Origin: Apostichopus japonicus
Taxonomy: Eukaryota > Echinodermata > Holothuroidea > Aspidochirotida > Stichopodidae
DNA: 62,000 nucleotides
NCBI RefSeq assembly: GCF_037975245.1
Contig: NC_092571.1
Span: forward strand, 13,697,417 to 13,759,416
Reading direction: 5' to 3'
Part shown: positions 21,391 through 32,706 of the stretch, one piece after another
How the letters are laid out: each line of letters starts with the position of its first letter
Numbering within the stretch: position 1 is the stretch's first letter
Position numbers and translations under genes: made by a program
Notes under the pieces: generated by a model
What the model saw: the letters and a program-made list of their open reading frames with translations, nothing else
Told to the model about the DNA's origin: nothing
Databases searched by the model: none

Positions 21391-22326
21391 AGATACACCG
21401 CTTATATACCGATCTGTGATTTTTTTTTTGTCTAAATCCAAATCTTGACTTTCTTGTAACAGACTGTTGAGGAAGGCATTATTTTCGCTAGTTCAATATT
21501 TCTCCATACTCTATACACCGCTCAGAACAGTTACATGTTTGCCCTCTTCTGCGCTTCCTCCCTGACGTCACGAAAACTATTACGTAATAGTACTTGTTTC
21601 CAATTTCTACCCTTTTGGAGAAGGAAAATGGACGAGGAGTCAACTCTAGATTTCCATTGACCTTTAAGTAGCTCCTGTAGGCCTACATGTGACTTGGAAA
21701 AAAATAAAAACAAGACATATTAGACAGGAAAAGAAAACGATGATTCGATACTGAGTTACTGCCCTCATTTTATATTAATACTTGCTAAAGTTTCAATTTT
21801 TTATAGGCTCTTAGGTCAATGCCTATGTGAATCCTGCAATGGCGTCGTCATCCTTGGTTGTAACTAACATAATATGTTATAGCATATGATGTTCTAATGT
21901 AGCTTATATCCGTCACACTGCGTGCGGTTTTCCGTTCCTTAAAATTACATATGAAGACTATGAATCAACACAGCAAGGCTTCACTGTATTACTGTACTAA
22001 GTACTCGTGTGTTTGTACGGTAATGTTTGTACGGTTATGGTCAGGAAAAAGAAGTCCCTTGACCACACCCACCAGCCCACTGACTTCGGAGCAACGCGTG
22101 CAAGGAATTAAAATTGTGTACTTTAACGATAACAGGGAACTAGCTGTTAGAGAAGTACATTGCTTGTTTTGGTGCGATTTGTTATTTGGAAATTGTTCTA
22201 AGTCTGAAACATTTTCTAAGTGGGTGGGATATTTTTATATGTTAGGCGATGTCTTTAAGAATAGACTGTTTTTCCTTTCAAAGCATTTGCGTACACTGTT
22301 AATAAAGTAAATGACAAAAGACTCAC
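21391..22326. other. Non-coding spacer between two Ig-like exons
   Basis: No gene, TM exon or repeat is recognised here. The absence of a TM exon matters: the exon ending at 22,327 would have to splice past the 20.9-kb exon to reach the anchor at 15.0 kb. Confidence 0.5.
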
Positions 22327-23158
22327 CAGGATTACTTTTAGAGATGTTAAATTCACATCTGTCCAAATACTGCGGTGTGAAAAGGGACGCCATCGTTTCC
22401 TGTGTAGCGATGCATCCAACAGTTGAGTTCTTATCACAAGACGTAACGTAAATAGAAAGCTCTTGAATACCGTTATCATCCGTGTAATGTTTCTGAAAAT
22501 CACAGCCGTCGGACTCAATCATTTCCAGATTTATCGGTGGAAACCCGTTTGTTATTACACAAGATATAGTTACGTGGTAAGAGCCAGATGGGGACGAGGA
22601 GGGGCCTTGACAAACAAGAGGTGTAGGAGGCTGGTAGACTGTAAAGAGATGATAGGTGTGATGAGAGTAAAGATACGGGGAGTAAGAATCAGTCAATGAC
22701 AGATGATAAGTACCAGCATCCTGTCGTTGAAGGTTTAAGATGGAGAAAGAAAAATCAACCTTAGTAATCCGAGGCGAATAGTTGTACAGATCTTCCTCGA
22801 TATATTCTACTTTTACTTGAAATAAATATCGATTGACTGTCTGATTCTGTCTTATTTGTAAACCGTTGAAGGAGTGAGTTCCTTTAGAGGGAACGTCTCC
22901 GTTAGTACGTGCGGTAAAGTTCATCGCTACTCGTAAACCATATATGTATACATCTATTTCATGTATAGATAATGTAATATGATTTTTATTAACAGCAATA
23001 TCCGGAAACGAGAAGTCACAGCCTAGCATAGCATAGCATTCCTTTGAATTTACTGTTTGTCGTTCTGTGCAGTGATAGTTACAGCCGATTACGTTACAAG
23101 TATATAATACCAAGAAGATGGCAAGATGAAAGAACTTTGAAACAATGAAACCATCCAT
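22327..23158 (-). CDS. Ig-like receptor exon: signal peptide + V-like + C2-like domains
   Basis: Opens at 23,158 and runs 832 nt to a donor (cctg|gtgagt, intron from 22,326): 277 codons plus one base, phase 1. The signal peptide is residues 1-25. The cysteine cluster is C26, C30, C41, C47 (CX3CX10CX5C). The V-like domain carries NRYLFQV, SFSILNLQRQ and DAGTYHLSL, again without the F-strand cysteine and here also without the FW tryptophan. The C2-like domain has cysteines at 183, 200, 219, 241, 249 and 268. The V/C2 junction contains an acceptor-like ctctttacag exactly where other copies have an intron, a possible trace of intron loss. The left-edge copy at 162-1 is its closest relative. The frame stays open after the donor for about 30 codons. 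Confidence 0.8.
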
Positions 23159-24633
23159 GTTTAAATAATTAACACCTTTTTAAGTTGTCCAACGTCGCAG
23201 ACGTGCGTTTGTGCCTACATTTATTTTGAAAACTCTTATGAGAGATAGAAAGTGATCTTTGTTACAATGCGCATGCGTTAATTTGCTTTGAACTGTGCAT
23301 GACTGGAAAATATATTTCCGACATGACAACTTGCATGCACGAGAGGTTTCGAATTTTGAACGTCGTTATGTTTTGTTTTTATTTGAGCAGTTACATAGGC
23401 TAAGAAGTAGGCTAATGATTTCATATAACAATGTTATTTAATGACAAACAATTTTTTTTAAGGGTGTGTTTGTGTATGAACCGTTTGTTGTCCTTTGTGT
23501 TCTCGCTATTTATTTAATGCTTATACGTGGCTTTTGGAACAGTATCCTCCAGTAACATCAAATCAAGTTTTAGTATGTAAAGAATGTCATAACTTTACTT
23601 TCATACTGAGTAAGACCGAGAAAACAGAATGAAAATTCAACGTGGAGCTTGAAATGAAGCACTGACAGAGCATAAGCATATATACATTATATTCATCATT
23701 TTAATGTGATACATTCATCAAAAACGTATTAACTTTACCTTAAAGTGATGACGCTCTCACGTGAAACATTGAATAGCATTCTACCTTAATTTGCCCTGGT
23801 GACCTGACGAATGCATTCAAAATGTGATGCAACAGTGTATTAACAAAAAATCCGGATTTACTATTCTTTTTTTTTTGCTTTATATTTCACATCCATGTGA
23901 ATTAATATCTTCGTGGTTCTCGATCATCCGCATCGAATTACTTTCAGTGTTACTTTATCACAGTTTAAATACAACATGCTCGTGGACTCATATGGCAGGA
24001 AGATTAGTAAAACGCACTTACAAATGGTGAGACCTTTATTTACCTTCCATTGCTTTTTTGGTAGAATCTTCCACCCTTTTTATATTGAATAATTTATGGA
24101 ATATAATTAATCGCATTGTTCATTGTGCCGTTATCGGGTAACCTATATTAACTATGCACACCTCGATAACGAGAGTCCAAGCCGACTTAGAACTCAATTC
24201 GTTTTCAAAGAATATGGCAAAACTTTGTCATAGAACTGAACATCAGTCTCCATTTCGATGGTACCCTAACCCACCTTACCTAATAACCATCAGTTTATAA
24301 TGGCAGTTCTATAATGTGGAAATATATTCAAATTCACTTCAGAAAACGAAAAGACACATGATGTCATCCTTGTTAACGAATAGTAAAAGTTATTTCTTAT
24401 TAAGCTTTTTTTTTAATTTCACGAACAGCTAATCACTTGGATATTTCTGTTCGTTTTTATTTCAATCAAAGTTACTTCTTAACTCAATGCATGTAAAGAA
24501 TTTTAACATTTACAGTAATGCTTTGCCAGATGTTTCAACGATGTTGGTTACTCTGAACATGTGTCTCTAACACTCGACGGCTTTTAGTCATATATAGCTG
24601 GGTATGAGTAGATACATGTTAGGTAGAGCTTAC
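23159..24633. other. Non-coding, paralogous to ~163-1,728
   Basis: Alignable to the left edge of the window with indels, for example 23,945-24,050 against 690-810 and 24,080-24,580 against 1,165-1,680. No gene is visible. Confidence 0.5.
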
Positions 24634-25102
24634 CAAATAGATGGTATGTGTGTTGCAATACAGTCAGGCCGACAGTCCAGTCGCTGTTTGTAGACTTTAT
24701 GTCAACTTGATAAGTTCCAGCATCGTCTAGTTGGATAGTTAGGATTAAGAAATTAAAGTTAAAAAAGAAATCCTCATGGTCAAAATATACTTGGAATAGA
24801 TAACGCTCATAAGTATGATCCTCATATCCCCAGAACATTCCAGAGTAAAGGAAGGGAGCTCGAGGAACAGTATCATCGGTAGCCAGCTCGGTAAAGTTCA
24901 AATCTAATTTAAGTAGCCTATATCTATATATAGATGAAAATGAAATATTTCGAAACGATAAATCACAGCCTACAACCACAAAACAGTCTGTTGAATTTAC
25001 TCTAGGGCCATCTTAACAGTGATAATCACAATCAATATCTTCGGGAAATGAAAAAATGATCAGAAAATTGAGAAAACAATGTATAACAGGTACAAATCCC
25101 AT
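24634..25102 (-). pseudogene. Ig V-like receptor exon with in-frame stop
   Basis: From the Met at 25,102 the frame gives the signal peptide (MGFVPVIHCFLNFLIIFSF) and CDYHC, then a TAA at 25,015-25,013 where relatives have Gln. After it the frame stays open through GCDLSFRN, a GYEDHTYERYLFQV stretch, the TIQLDDAGTYQV strand and YHLF, to a donor gtaagc at 24,633-24,628. The length of 469 nt gives a phase-1 donor immediately after the V-like domain, so in this subtype the V domain ends at an intron and is not fused to C2. A single nonsense change is the only lesion seen, so it is a recent pseudogene, an allele, or a sequencing error at one base. Confidence 0.7.
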
Positions 25103-27090
25103 ATCGATAGATCGCGGTATTGTCACAATTATTCACAGTAAATATGATGCATTTATTGCAACATTTCGCGCATCTGTCTGTACAGCGAGGAGCGCTGTTT
25201 ATCAATCAAAACAAGGAGTCGTTATTAAGAAACACCCGTGCATGCGCACATGTGTGTGTTTTCATTTGAATAATATATGTGCTGATTCAAAATGAAAATG
25301 AAAATGACTAGGCTGGCAATGAATTTTTTTATGGCTACGTGACAATAAAAAATAATTTTAACTTGAAGTTTCGAGAGAAGGAAGCCTGCTGATGTCTGTA
25401 GTGTTTTCATAACCTTTTAACTTGTAATCTTAATGGATGTAAAGCAGTTGAAATCGCTCGGATGATATTATTTTATACATGCACGTCAAATAGTTTTAAA
25501 TTCCCTGTGTCTGCATTTTCTGTAAGAAATTATAATGCGTTAAACTTTTAAAGTATGCAATTGATTGTCGATGCTCGTGAATTTTACATAGTTACTATCT
25601 AACTTAACCAGATTCACCACTCAATGAGATGCTATACGTATCTACAAAAGACAGAAAACATCTTTGAGCCTAAAATGAGGAATCCTTTGAAGCAAGTTTA
25701 TAAATTTTAACAACTTTATATCGTAACAATTATTACTCAATATAAGATAATTGTAAGTTATTAAGGTGAGACATCCCTCATAGACTTTAGCAAACAATTT
25801 CATTTATTACAGTCGTACATAGTAGGCAATTAGTAGGCATAATATTTTATTTATGTTTTCACAGCCCCTGCTACCCGTCCCGCCAACCTAGATCACTTTT
25901 TAATAAATTTGATGACTATTTTATAATAATAGCCGAAACAACCCTATGAATATCACGTGGTTTGAAGTGGAGATTTCGTTTATGTCAATAATACATTATT
26001 AATCAATTACTACTTTGTTACGTAATTTCAGATATTAACAATTTAAAACAGTGAGCTTCTATTATATTATTTCTTGATTTGTTTTAAATGCGTTTATTTT
26101 AAAATCATATCAAACGATTCATCCAGAGTGTTATTATCAATTGGCTAATATTCTATAAGGATTACATGTTCAGTTCCTTTGACTTAGTCAATTACCTTTC
26201 TTCATTCAGGTAACAGGGGACCTGTGCAAGACTCATTGTATACAATGTCCCTGCAGATTCTCAAAACGTTATCATGTAACACTGGTAAAGATGGGTACCA
26301 AATTATCAGTTAAAACTGATGTGTTATAATGTAGGACCAGTTGCTACTGAGGACACATGATCCTATGCATATGTGGATTGACTGGACTGACCACTCAGGT
26401 TTCGCCAATTATTTCGTCCATATCAACTTGTTTTACTGTGTTATAACACACTTCAGTTTATACTGACGGCTGTCTCTTATTCAGAGTACAAACTGATCAA
26501 GCCATGTATATTGGGTGGATTTTCCGACGCGTATTTGGTCCGCCTTAACGCTCCGAGAGCAACTTTTTAAAGTGCACAAGATTCTGTATATGGGTGTAAC
26601 ATAACATTACATGACTGTGCTACTGTCGTGTTATGGGTCTTGGTCTTGATACGAAGAGTGTAAAATATAACTACAATTAATGACAGACTTTAATGTTATC
26701 AGATAGTGTGAATTACTTTACGTAATCATTTCTGACCTAAAAAGGTAACAAATTTAACTTAGGGTCGCTATCAATTCGCTCGATTACTCTCTCTGTCTGT
26801 CTCTCTCTCTCTTATGACAAGTGCCAAAAGCAACAGCAATCCTTGTACATATGGTTCTAACCAAGATTTGTATTTTTCTTTATGCACGTGGATGTAGCTT
26901 GCGACTTAAAGAGCATGATTGGTGCCACGACTGACTCAACTGAGGCTAATTTACACCACGTTAGAATTTCAAAGAGTAGCGTAGAATATTTGTTAACCCG
27001 TAAGTAAAGAGGCTTGTCTACAAATGACGAAAAGTTGCGGCTTTTGGGGTAAATGCCTTCACGAAGAGCTTACGCTTCAGCTCTAAAATG
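25103..27090. other. Non-coding, paralogous to ~2,079-4,180
   Basis: No gene is seen. A small insertion at about 26,205-26,340 is absent from the left copy. A CT-rich patch lies at about 26,790-26,815. Confidence 0.45.
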
Positions 27091-27098
27091 AAGGACTG

Positions 27099-27275
27099 CG
27101 TATTTTTTACGTGACCCGCCCTGCGTGATCCAAAACGTCACGGCCAAACGGCACTACTCAACCATCCCTTTCTGACAAACAAAACTCAGGTCAGGCGAGC
27201 CAAAGAAGTCAAAACGCCCACCGACCTGCAGAGGCATACCCCCAACTACCCACTCAAACATTAAAAAAAAAAAAA
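27099..27275 (-). mobile_element. LINE 3' tail, minus strand
   Basis: The terminal ~170 bp of the Tx1-like LINE ('gtgacccgcc', 'aacgtcacggccaaacggcac', 'ggcgagccaaagaagtc') with its 3' end near 27,100. The end has 'gtaaaaaata' where other copies have 'cgtaaaaagca'. Confidence 0.75.
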
Positions 27276-27465
27276 GGACGTTGCTTTATATGGGTGGTAA
27301 ATTATTCATATATAGCAGTATCATTCTACCAAATCGTCTGACTGTTGCCATGGTCAGTCGAGGGCGCTGTAACAAATCTCTGTTGAAGTTAAACACCTTC
27401 CCACTCTCGGACTGTATTGACATGGTGTATGCTATCGATCGTTGATGATCCAACAAACAAGGTGC

Positions 27466-27850
27466 GGATGTCCCTAGCCTCTATGGGCTTATGAGTGGGG
27501 TGTTGCGCTACTAGCTTCGTTTGGTTCGTCTTCATCCCGTTGCACGGCCATCCTTCTGGCACCTTCTTCTGGCACCTTCAGACGGGTTGTGCCGCTAGGG
27601 TGGAGACGGACCATGACGTCCGATTGGTTTGCATTCTCTTCAAGTATCCACATGGTAATATCTGCCTTTGTAACATGTATACTCCCTATCGGTCTTCTGC
27701 TAGACGAGATATTTATCAACACACTGCCTTCCTTTGTTCCTGGTAGTGCACTCGGGGCTTCTGTGTCTGCTGGTCCTGATACTGGGATTGCAAAACTCGA
27801 CAGATTCCCCTCGGCAAAACTTTTAGCCGATGTTTGGAGGCATATGAGCG
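27466..27850 (+). mobile_element. LINE endonuclease-region fragment, plus strand
   Basis: Matches the APE-endonuclease part of the 51.8-52.2 kb LINE in the opposite orientation to the tail at 27.1-27.3 kb: 'gatgtccc...tatgggcttatgagtgg' through 'agacgagat' and 'cttcctttgttcctggtagtgc'. It has a ~50-bp internal deletion after 'ggtagtgc' and frameshifts. The left block lacks both pieces. Confidence 0.75.
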
Positions 27851-27984
27851 CCCGGAATACATTCCACGAAGTCATCATTGCATAACGTTATTACTCGTAG
27901 TATTCAACATATTAGATTTATGAGTAATATATTTTGGTTATTTATATTGTTGACTCATAGCACTTTTTGGTCTCTTTTATCCAG

Positions 27985-29193
27985 GATTGTGTCGCATGTA
28001 TTTTATTCATTCTGACTAAAGTCATTCGTATAGAGTTAATTAACGTATTATGTGAAAGCAAAAGATAACATTTATTACATTATGATTTTTCTCTCTTTGA
28101 ATAAAAAATAATAATAATAAAAAGCCATCTTGAAATAGTTTAGTGATTATATTTGAGGTGTATTATCCAATACGTTCTGCAGGTTGTCCAAGTTTATTGA
28201 ATCTATATGATCGAGGTATATGGAACAAAAATTTGACCATGTTGGTTGCCTAGTGCAATTTTCTATTAATTCAATAACAAAGTGGAATGATCCAACAACT
28301 CCGTGAAGTACATGCCGTGCTAAACAATGGGGGCAAGAAACATACTCATGCCCCTTCACAATCTCTCCCTCCCATGCACACACCCCCTCTCCAACATATT
28401 TGCCACTTTAAACGCCTGTTATGGCAATATGATCCGAAACAATTCTTTATATATATTAAATGGCCTGAAGTCAAGGTTTTCTAAATGACTAATAGTTCAT
28501 TACGAATCAGTAATGACTTTAATACATGGCTGTGACAGGACACAATGTGATGACTGCCAAAACGCATCAAGAGAACGTCAAAGTGTACACTGTAGTCCCA
28601 TTAAAATGCAATAGCTGTAATTTATTCTTTGTAATTTATTTCTTCTTAATAAGAAACAACTCCGTGCCGTTGTCAAAGTATGATATGTCAGATCGAACGT
28701 TTATTTATGCTAATCAATAAAATACAATTAATTAAAAATTAAACTAGTCTAGTAACCATGCTCATAAGCAATACGTTTCAGATGACGCTGTACCACTATA
28801 TAACAGAGGAAGTTATAAAATTCTAACCGCATAATTTTAAGGTGATAAGAGTAGATAGCGTACGTGTTATTAAATTTTCTTGTTCCCTTCAAGTAGGAGA
28901 TCGCATGTGTCACACCTATTTCATAAATAAGTGTGTGTTTGTTCTTGTAGCAGTACATATTCTTATTCGGCTATTGATTCTATTTCTGTGACTAAAAGAG
29001 TTCTACATTTCAAATTAAATAATCTATTGTTATGATATCACATATTACAGAGGACACATTACTCGGGTGGAATGTCTTTATCTATCTCTCTTATATATCT
29101 CATCCAGCTATGTCATTGGAATGACCTTGAACACCTGACCACCTTTTATCTGTCACAATATCCTGTAATTGCAAATCAAACAATAATACAAAC
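27985..29193. other. Non-coding, paralogous to ~5,215-6,240
   Basis: Aligned to the left block throughout. Short frames at 28,287-28,484 and 5,512-5,694 look alike only because of the duplication. Confidence 0.45.
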
Positions 29194-29537
29194 CAAGGGC
29201 GTAGGAACCGGGGGGCTGGGGGCGCCATCACCCCCCCAGTGAAAAATATGGCGGGCGGAAGTATCATTCCGCCCCCCGCTTCGCAAGTCAGAAAACCCCT
29301 TTTTTCATTTCCAAATGAGAAAAAAATCTCATTTGGAGCACCAAATTGCATCTAAGGCAAGGTGAAAATGCAAAATTATTTACAAAGTGGAGTGGGTGTT
29401 GAAGTATGCTATATAGCACCAAATTGCATCTGAGGCCACCTGGAAATGCAAAAAAATTCCCCCTCCCCTTAAACCCCCCCCCCAGGCCGGCCATCAGTCT
29501 TCAGCCCCCCACTCAAGAGTCCCTTCCTACGCCACTG
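29194..29537. mobile_element. hAT-like MITE with 8-bp TSD
   Basis: A 344-bp GC-skewed insertion. The ends are CAAGGGCGTAGGAA and, inverted, CAGTGGCGTAGGAA (12 of 14 matching). It is flanked by the direct repeat ATACAAAC at 29,186-29,193 and 29,538-29,545. The 8-bp target duplication and CA..TG ends fit the hAT superfamily. The paralogous site at about 6,240-6,260 is empty. It has no transposase. C- and G-runs lie near both ends. Confidence 0.75.
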
Positions 29538-29879
29538 ATACAAACCAAAAACAAAGTAACGGTGGTCCTAAAGGAACACACGAGTTGCAGACTAACTGTG
29601 TTAGTATAACCCGACAACCAGTGAAAATTACAATATTTGTCGTGTTGTCCAATTACGTGCAGCACAACAACTGATCACTGGTATTCTTCGTCAAATGCCA
29701 ATGCATATAATAGCTTGTCAACTAAGCAAACATATACACATTTGTCGAGGTGTGAACAATTCCCTTTTGCCTTCAGAAACAACATTATATCTTTGATCGT
29801 GTCGTTATTTCATCGTATCGAGAAGAATATGGTTGGGTCTCGATGATTGGTCAATTTAAAAACTCATTGTAAGGTTATA

Positions 29880-30135
29880 GTCGGTTTGTCGGCTTGTCGA
29901 GACCTGTTTCCTCAGTTGGTTTTCTGGTGTGGGGGAATAAATTAAGGGCCCACGGACGGGCCGACCGTTTTTACTTTTGTAGATGCTTCGTGGTCAGTTC
30001 GGTGTGTGGGGGTGGAGGTGTGTTTTAATTGTTTGTTGCTGATAGTTTAGTTGAAGTGCGGGTAGGGTTTGGTGTTGAAAGCATTTTAGGCCGGATGTTC
30101 TGGATTCCGCTTGGCGGATCACGTTAACAGCACAG
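29880..30135 (+). mobile_element. LINE 3' tail fragment, paralogue of 6,716-7,010
   Basis: Same insertion as at 6.7-7.0 kb: the 'gcccacggacgggccgaccg' segment, 'gctgatagtttagttgaagt' and 'ggatcacgttaacagca'. It is shared by descent through the segmental duplication. Confidence 0.6.
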
Positions 30136-32517
30136 TAAAGTTACCAACAACTATCGGTTCCAAACCACTGGGTGTACCATATTACGTAAATACCTTACCG
30201 TAAATATAAATGAGACTATCAGCATATAGGGCGGGAGCTCGGCCTCGCATGCATTGTAATAAAATTTCAAAGTCGTTCATGAAGAATGAATTTGGGATAT
30301 TGATGATTGAGCATTGTTTCTAAGTTCCTTAGATCTGAAAACTATTAGAGTGGTCCCCTTAATTACGTACATAATATAGTTTTCTATAACCTTTTCTTGT
30401 TCTGTTCCTCGTGTATATTTTCTGGCTCACTATAGCCTGTTTTGCATGGCTGTAGATGATAGGTACGGTGGACGGGGCTAGGTCATTTTTGCATTCAAAG
30501 AATTGTTATTTCTTCTTCCTCTTTTTGTCAGTTATCTTTATTGATTCTTTTCTCTTATATGCTCTTTCTGGACTACTATACTCTATATGTTTCCTTAAAG
30601 CTTTCTCAGCAGCCCTAGTCACCTCAATCAATTAGCATATTGTTTGATCTACCCTGTACAATTTTATTCATTTGCATATATCTATATTAATACTGTCTCT
30701 CTTGAGTAAGATTATGTCTTCGTCTTTATTGATTAAGTGATTGAAATAAACTTGAATTAGATTAAAAACTTGAATTGTACTGAGTTTTAACGGTCAATAC
30801 CGCAGTACAAATTGACCAAAACTTTTGTTTGTGTAACTTAAGTGATACGTTGGTTATCTGAATTAATCAGGTTGTTATTTCAAGTTACCGTCGATTCGTC
30901 TCTTCCACCCCTTTCTACTCGAGGGGGAAGGTTAACGCTGCATATCCAATGCTCTAATGCCGTAATGGTATTTCCATACTGTGTGTATGGAAATGACTTT
31001 CAGCAAACATGGATTACTTTGGTGAACAACCCGCAGAATCAACATGTTTAAGGAAATAATTGCTCTATTTAGGAGACACATGGGTTGGATTCAGTATCGA
31101 GGGGCTGCCATTTTGATGAGATAAAGGAGTATAAGAGATGACAGTCATTGCGGTTCATTTTTAGGGGCGAATATTCGCCGTCCAATTGTTTTTACTCTTT
31201 TAACCAACTATACTTTTCTATTCATTTTACGCAACTAAGAACCTTGGCGGTTGAGGGACTAGTGTATTCAGCCACCGTCCCAGACGGTATGTCTGAGGCG
31301 TGAAAAATACATTCCATACTTGTCTTACGTTTTCGGGAGAATATCCCAGCACCAAGATGTTACCAGGCGATGGAAGCATTGCCAAAGACCTTTATATTTT
31401 ATTCTTATAGATTCTTATAAATGAAAAGCATTGCAAGTGCCCTCGATATTTACATTGTAAACTTTTTACAATAAGGTCTATGAAACTAAAATGTCGCCCT
31501 CACATTCAAGCGAAAGTTATCTCTTGTTTCTTGAATGACAAGTTGTGGTCTTTAAGCTCCTACGTGTAAAATGCTTCTTGTATTTTGTCATTAACATAAC
31601 GTCCTTTGGGCTATTCTTAAAGGTTAATCAAAGATAGTTTTCACGTACCCAAAACAAAAACTAATATTTGTGAACGATAAGTGACATGCATTCCTTACGA
31701 TTGGCCAATCTTATTATAATATGTGTATTAAAAGACTTTGATTATACACGTTGTTGATTTCTATTATTATTTTCATATGTCTTTTTAATACCTCACAGTT
31801 GTTTATGAGTAGATGAAATTAACAAATTCGACGGCATGTTTCACAGTATCTATTAAATCTCTTTTAATAAAAGGATCTATATTATTTCTTGATTCATCGA
31901 GTTATACGACTTACTGTTTGTTGTGTGAAACATGGAATGTTTAGTCCCTCCAATATTTCCTACTTAAACCACGTTTCTTTCTTCCATTTCGTTAATTTGA
32001 TAGTTTTTTACCAGCTTAAAAGAATATTAATAATGTCTTAAAGTCGCTAACTTTTAAACAATATTGTTATTTTACAACTGTCACGTCTTCCAAAATTCCT
32101 GCTCTTTTACAACGTTCTTATTTTCAAAGTTGGTCAGCCAGTTGAATTGGCCCTCTCATGTATTATAATATCACTTTCTACCCCAACATCATCTCTCAAG
32201 AATAGCTGCTGCCACACAAAGATGGTTTTATTTCATATGTTCCTGTGTGCCTCGTAAGCGATATCAAAATATAAATTGGGGCGAATCCGTAGTTTTTTTT
32301 AAGGAAATGGATGAGTTCTTCGGTCGATGAAGCTGCCTCCCGTGTAGGAGGGAAGATTTGTTGGGAGCATCCTTATGTAAAATGGTGCAATCTGATGCAT
32401 TTGTAAACTATAAATTAGGTTTATTATTAAGTCTAAGCGCAACAGTACTAATAACTACTTTTAAATTGTGATGTTAGGTTGAAATGAAGGAAGTAATGTA
32501 CACCTCCACTCGTAAAA
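30136..32517. other. Non-coding, paralogous to 7,010-9,300
   Basis: About 30,925-31,485 is almost identical to 7,706-8,260, while the flanks are clearly more diverged. The 39-codon frame ending at 31,051 (minus its acceptor) is the counterpart of the candidate exon at 7,683. Confidence 0.5.
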
Positions 32518-32706
32518 TCAGCTGCTGTGATAACAATATACATATGCGATCGATATAGAACTTAATATAGAGCAGTCGTCCACAGTTCTTGACTCGTAAG
32601 TAAGCTCACCGATGTCATATCGCCGATCCCGAAGAAAGATGATGAATGCTGCAACGAGGAAAATGAAAGAAAGAAATATCATTAATAGTTCGATAAGCAG
32701 TAACAT
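32518..32706 (-). CDS. Putative transmembrane + cytoplasmic-tail exon
   Basis: Sixty-two codons: a hydrophobic helix (MLLLIELLMIFLSFIFLVAA to FIIFL), a basic stop-transfer RDRRY, and the tail YDIGELTYESRTVDDC followed by ~20 further residues ending CYHSS. The 9.4-kb copy stops earlier, at VEDLL, and the 41.3-kb copy keeps the longer ending KFKFDVDPDKYCYHSS, so this copy is changed after the V-D-D positions. The tail has two or more tyrosines in acidic surroundings, but no perfect ITIM or ITAM. The Met may be internal to a larger exon; I see only a weak acceptor (tcttgaag) upstream. Confidence 0.45.
   Translation of the reverse strand: MLLLIELLMIFLSFIFLVAAFIIFLRDRRYDIGELTYESRTVDDCSILSSISIAYVYCYHSS

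Noticed and set aside
21117-21441. Long reading frames on both strands across 21.1-21.4 kb
   Set aside because: They are translations of the perfect ACGG microsatellite, which has no stop in any frame.
22235-22326. Extending the 23.1-kb Ig coding region to the frame's stop
   Set aside because: A consensus donor (gtgagt) lies at 22,326-22,321 in phase 1, and the residues after it are not conserved with other copies.
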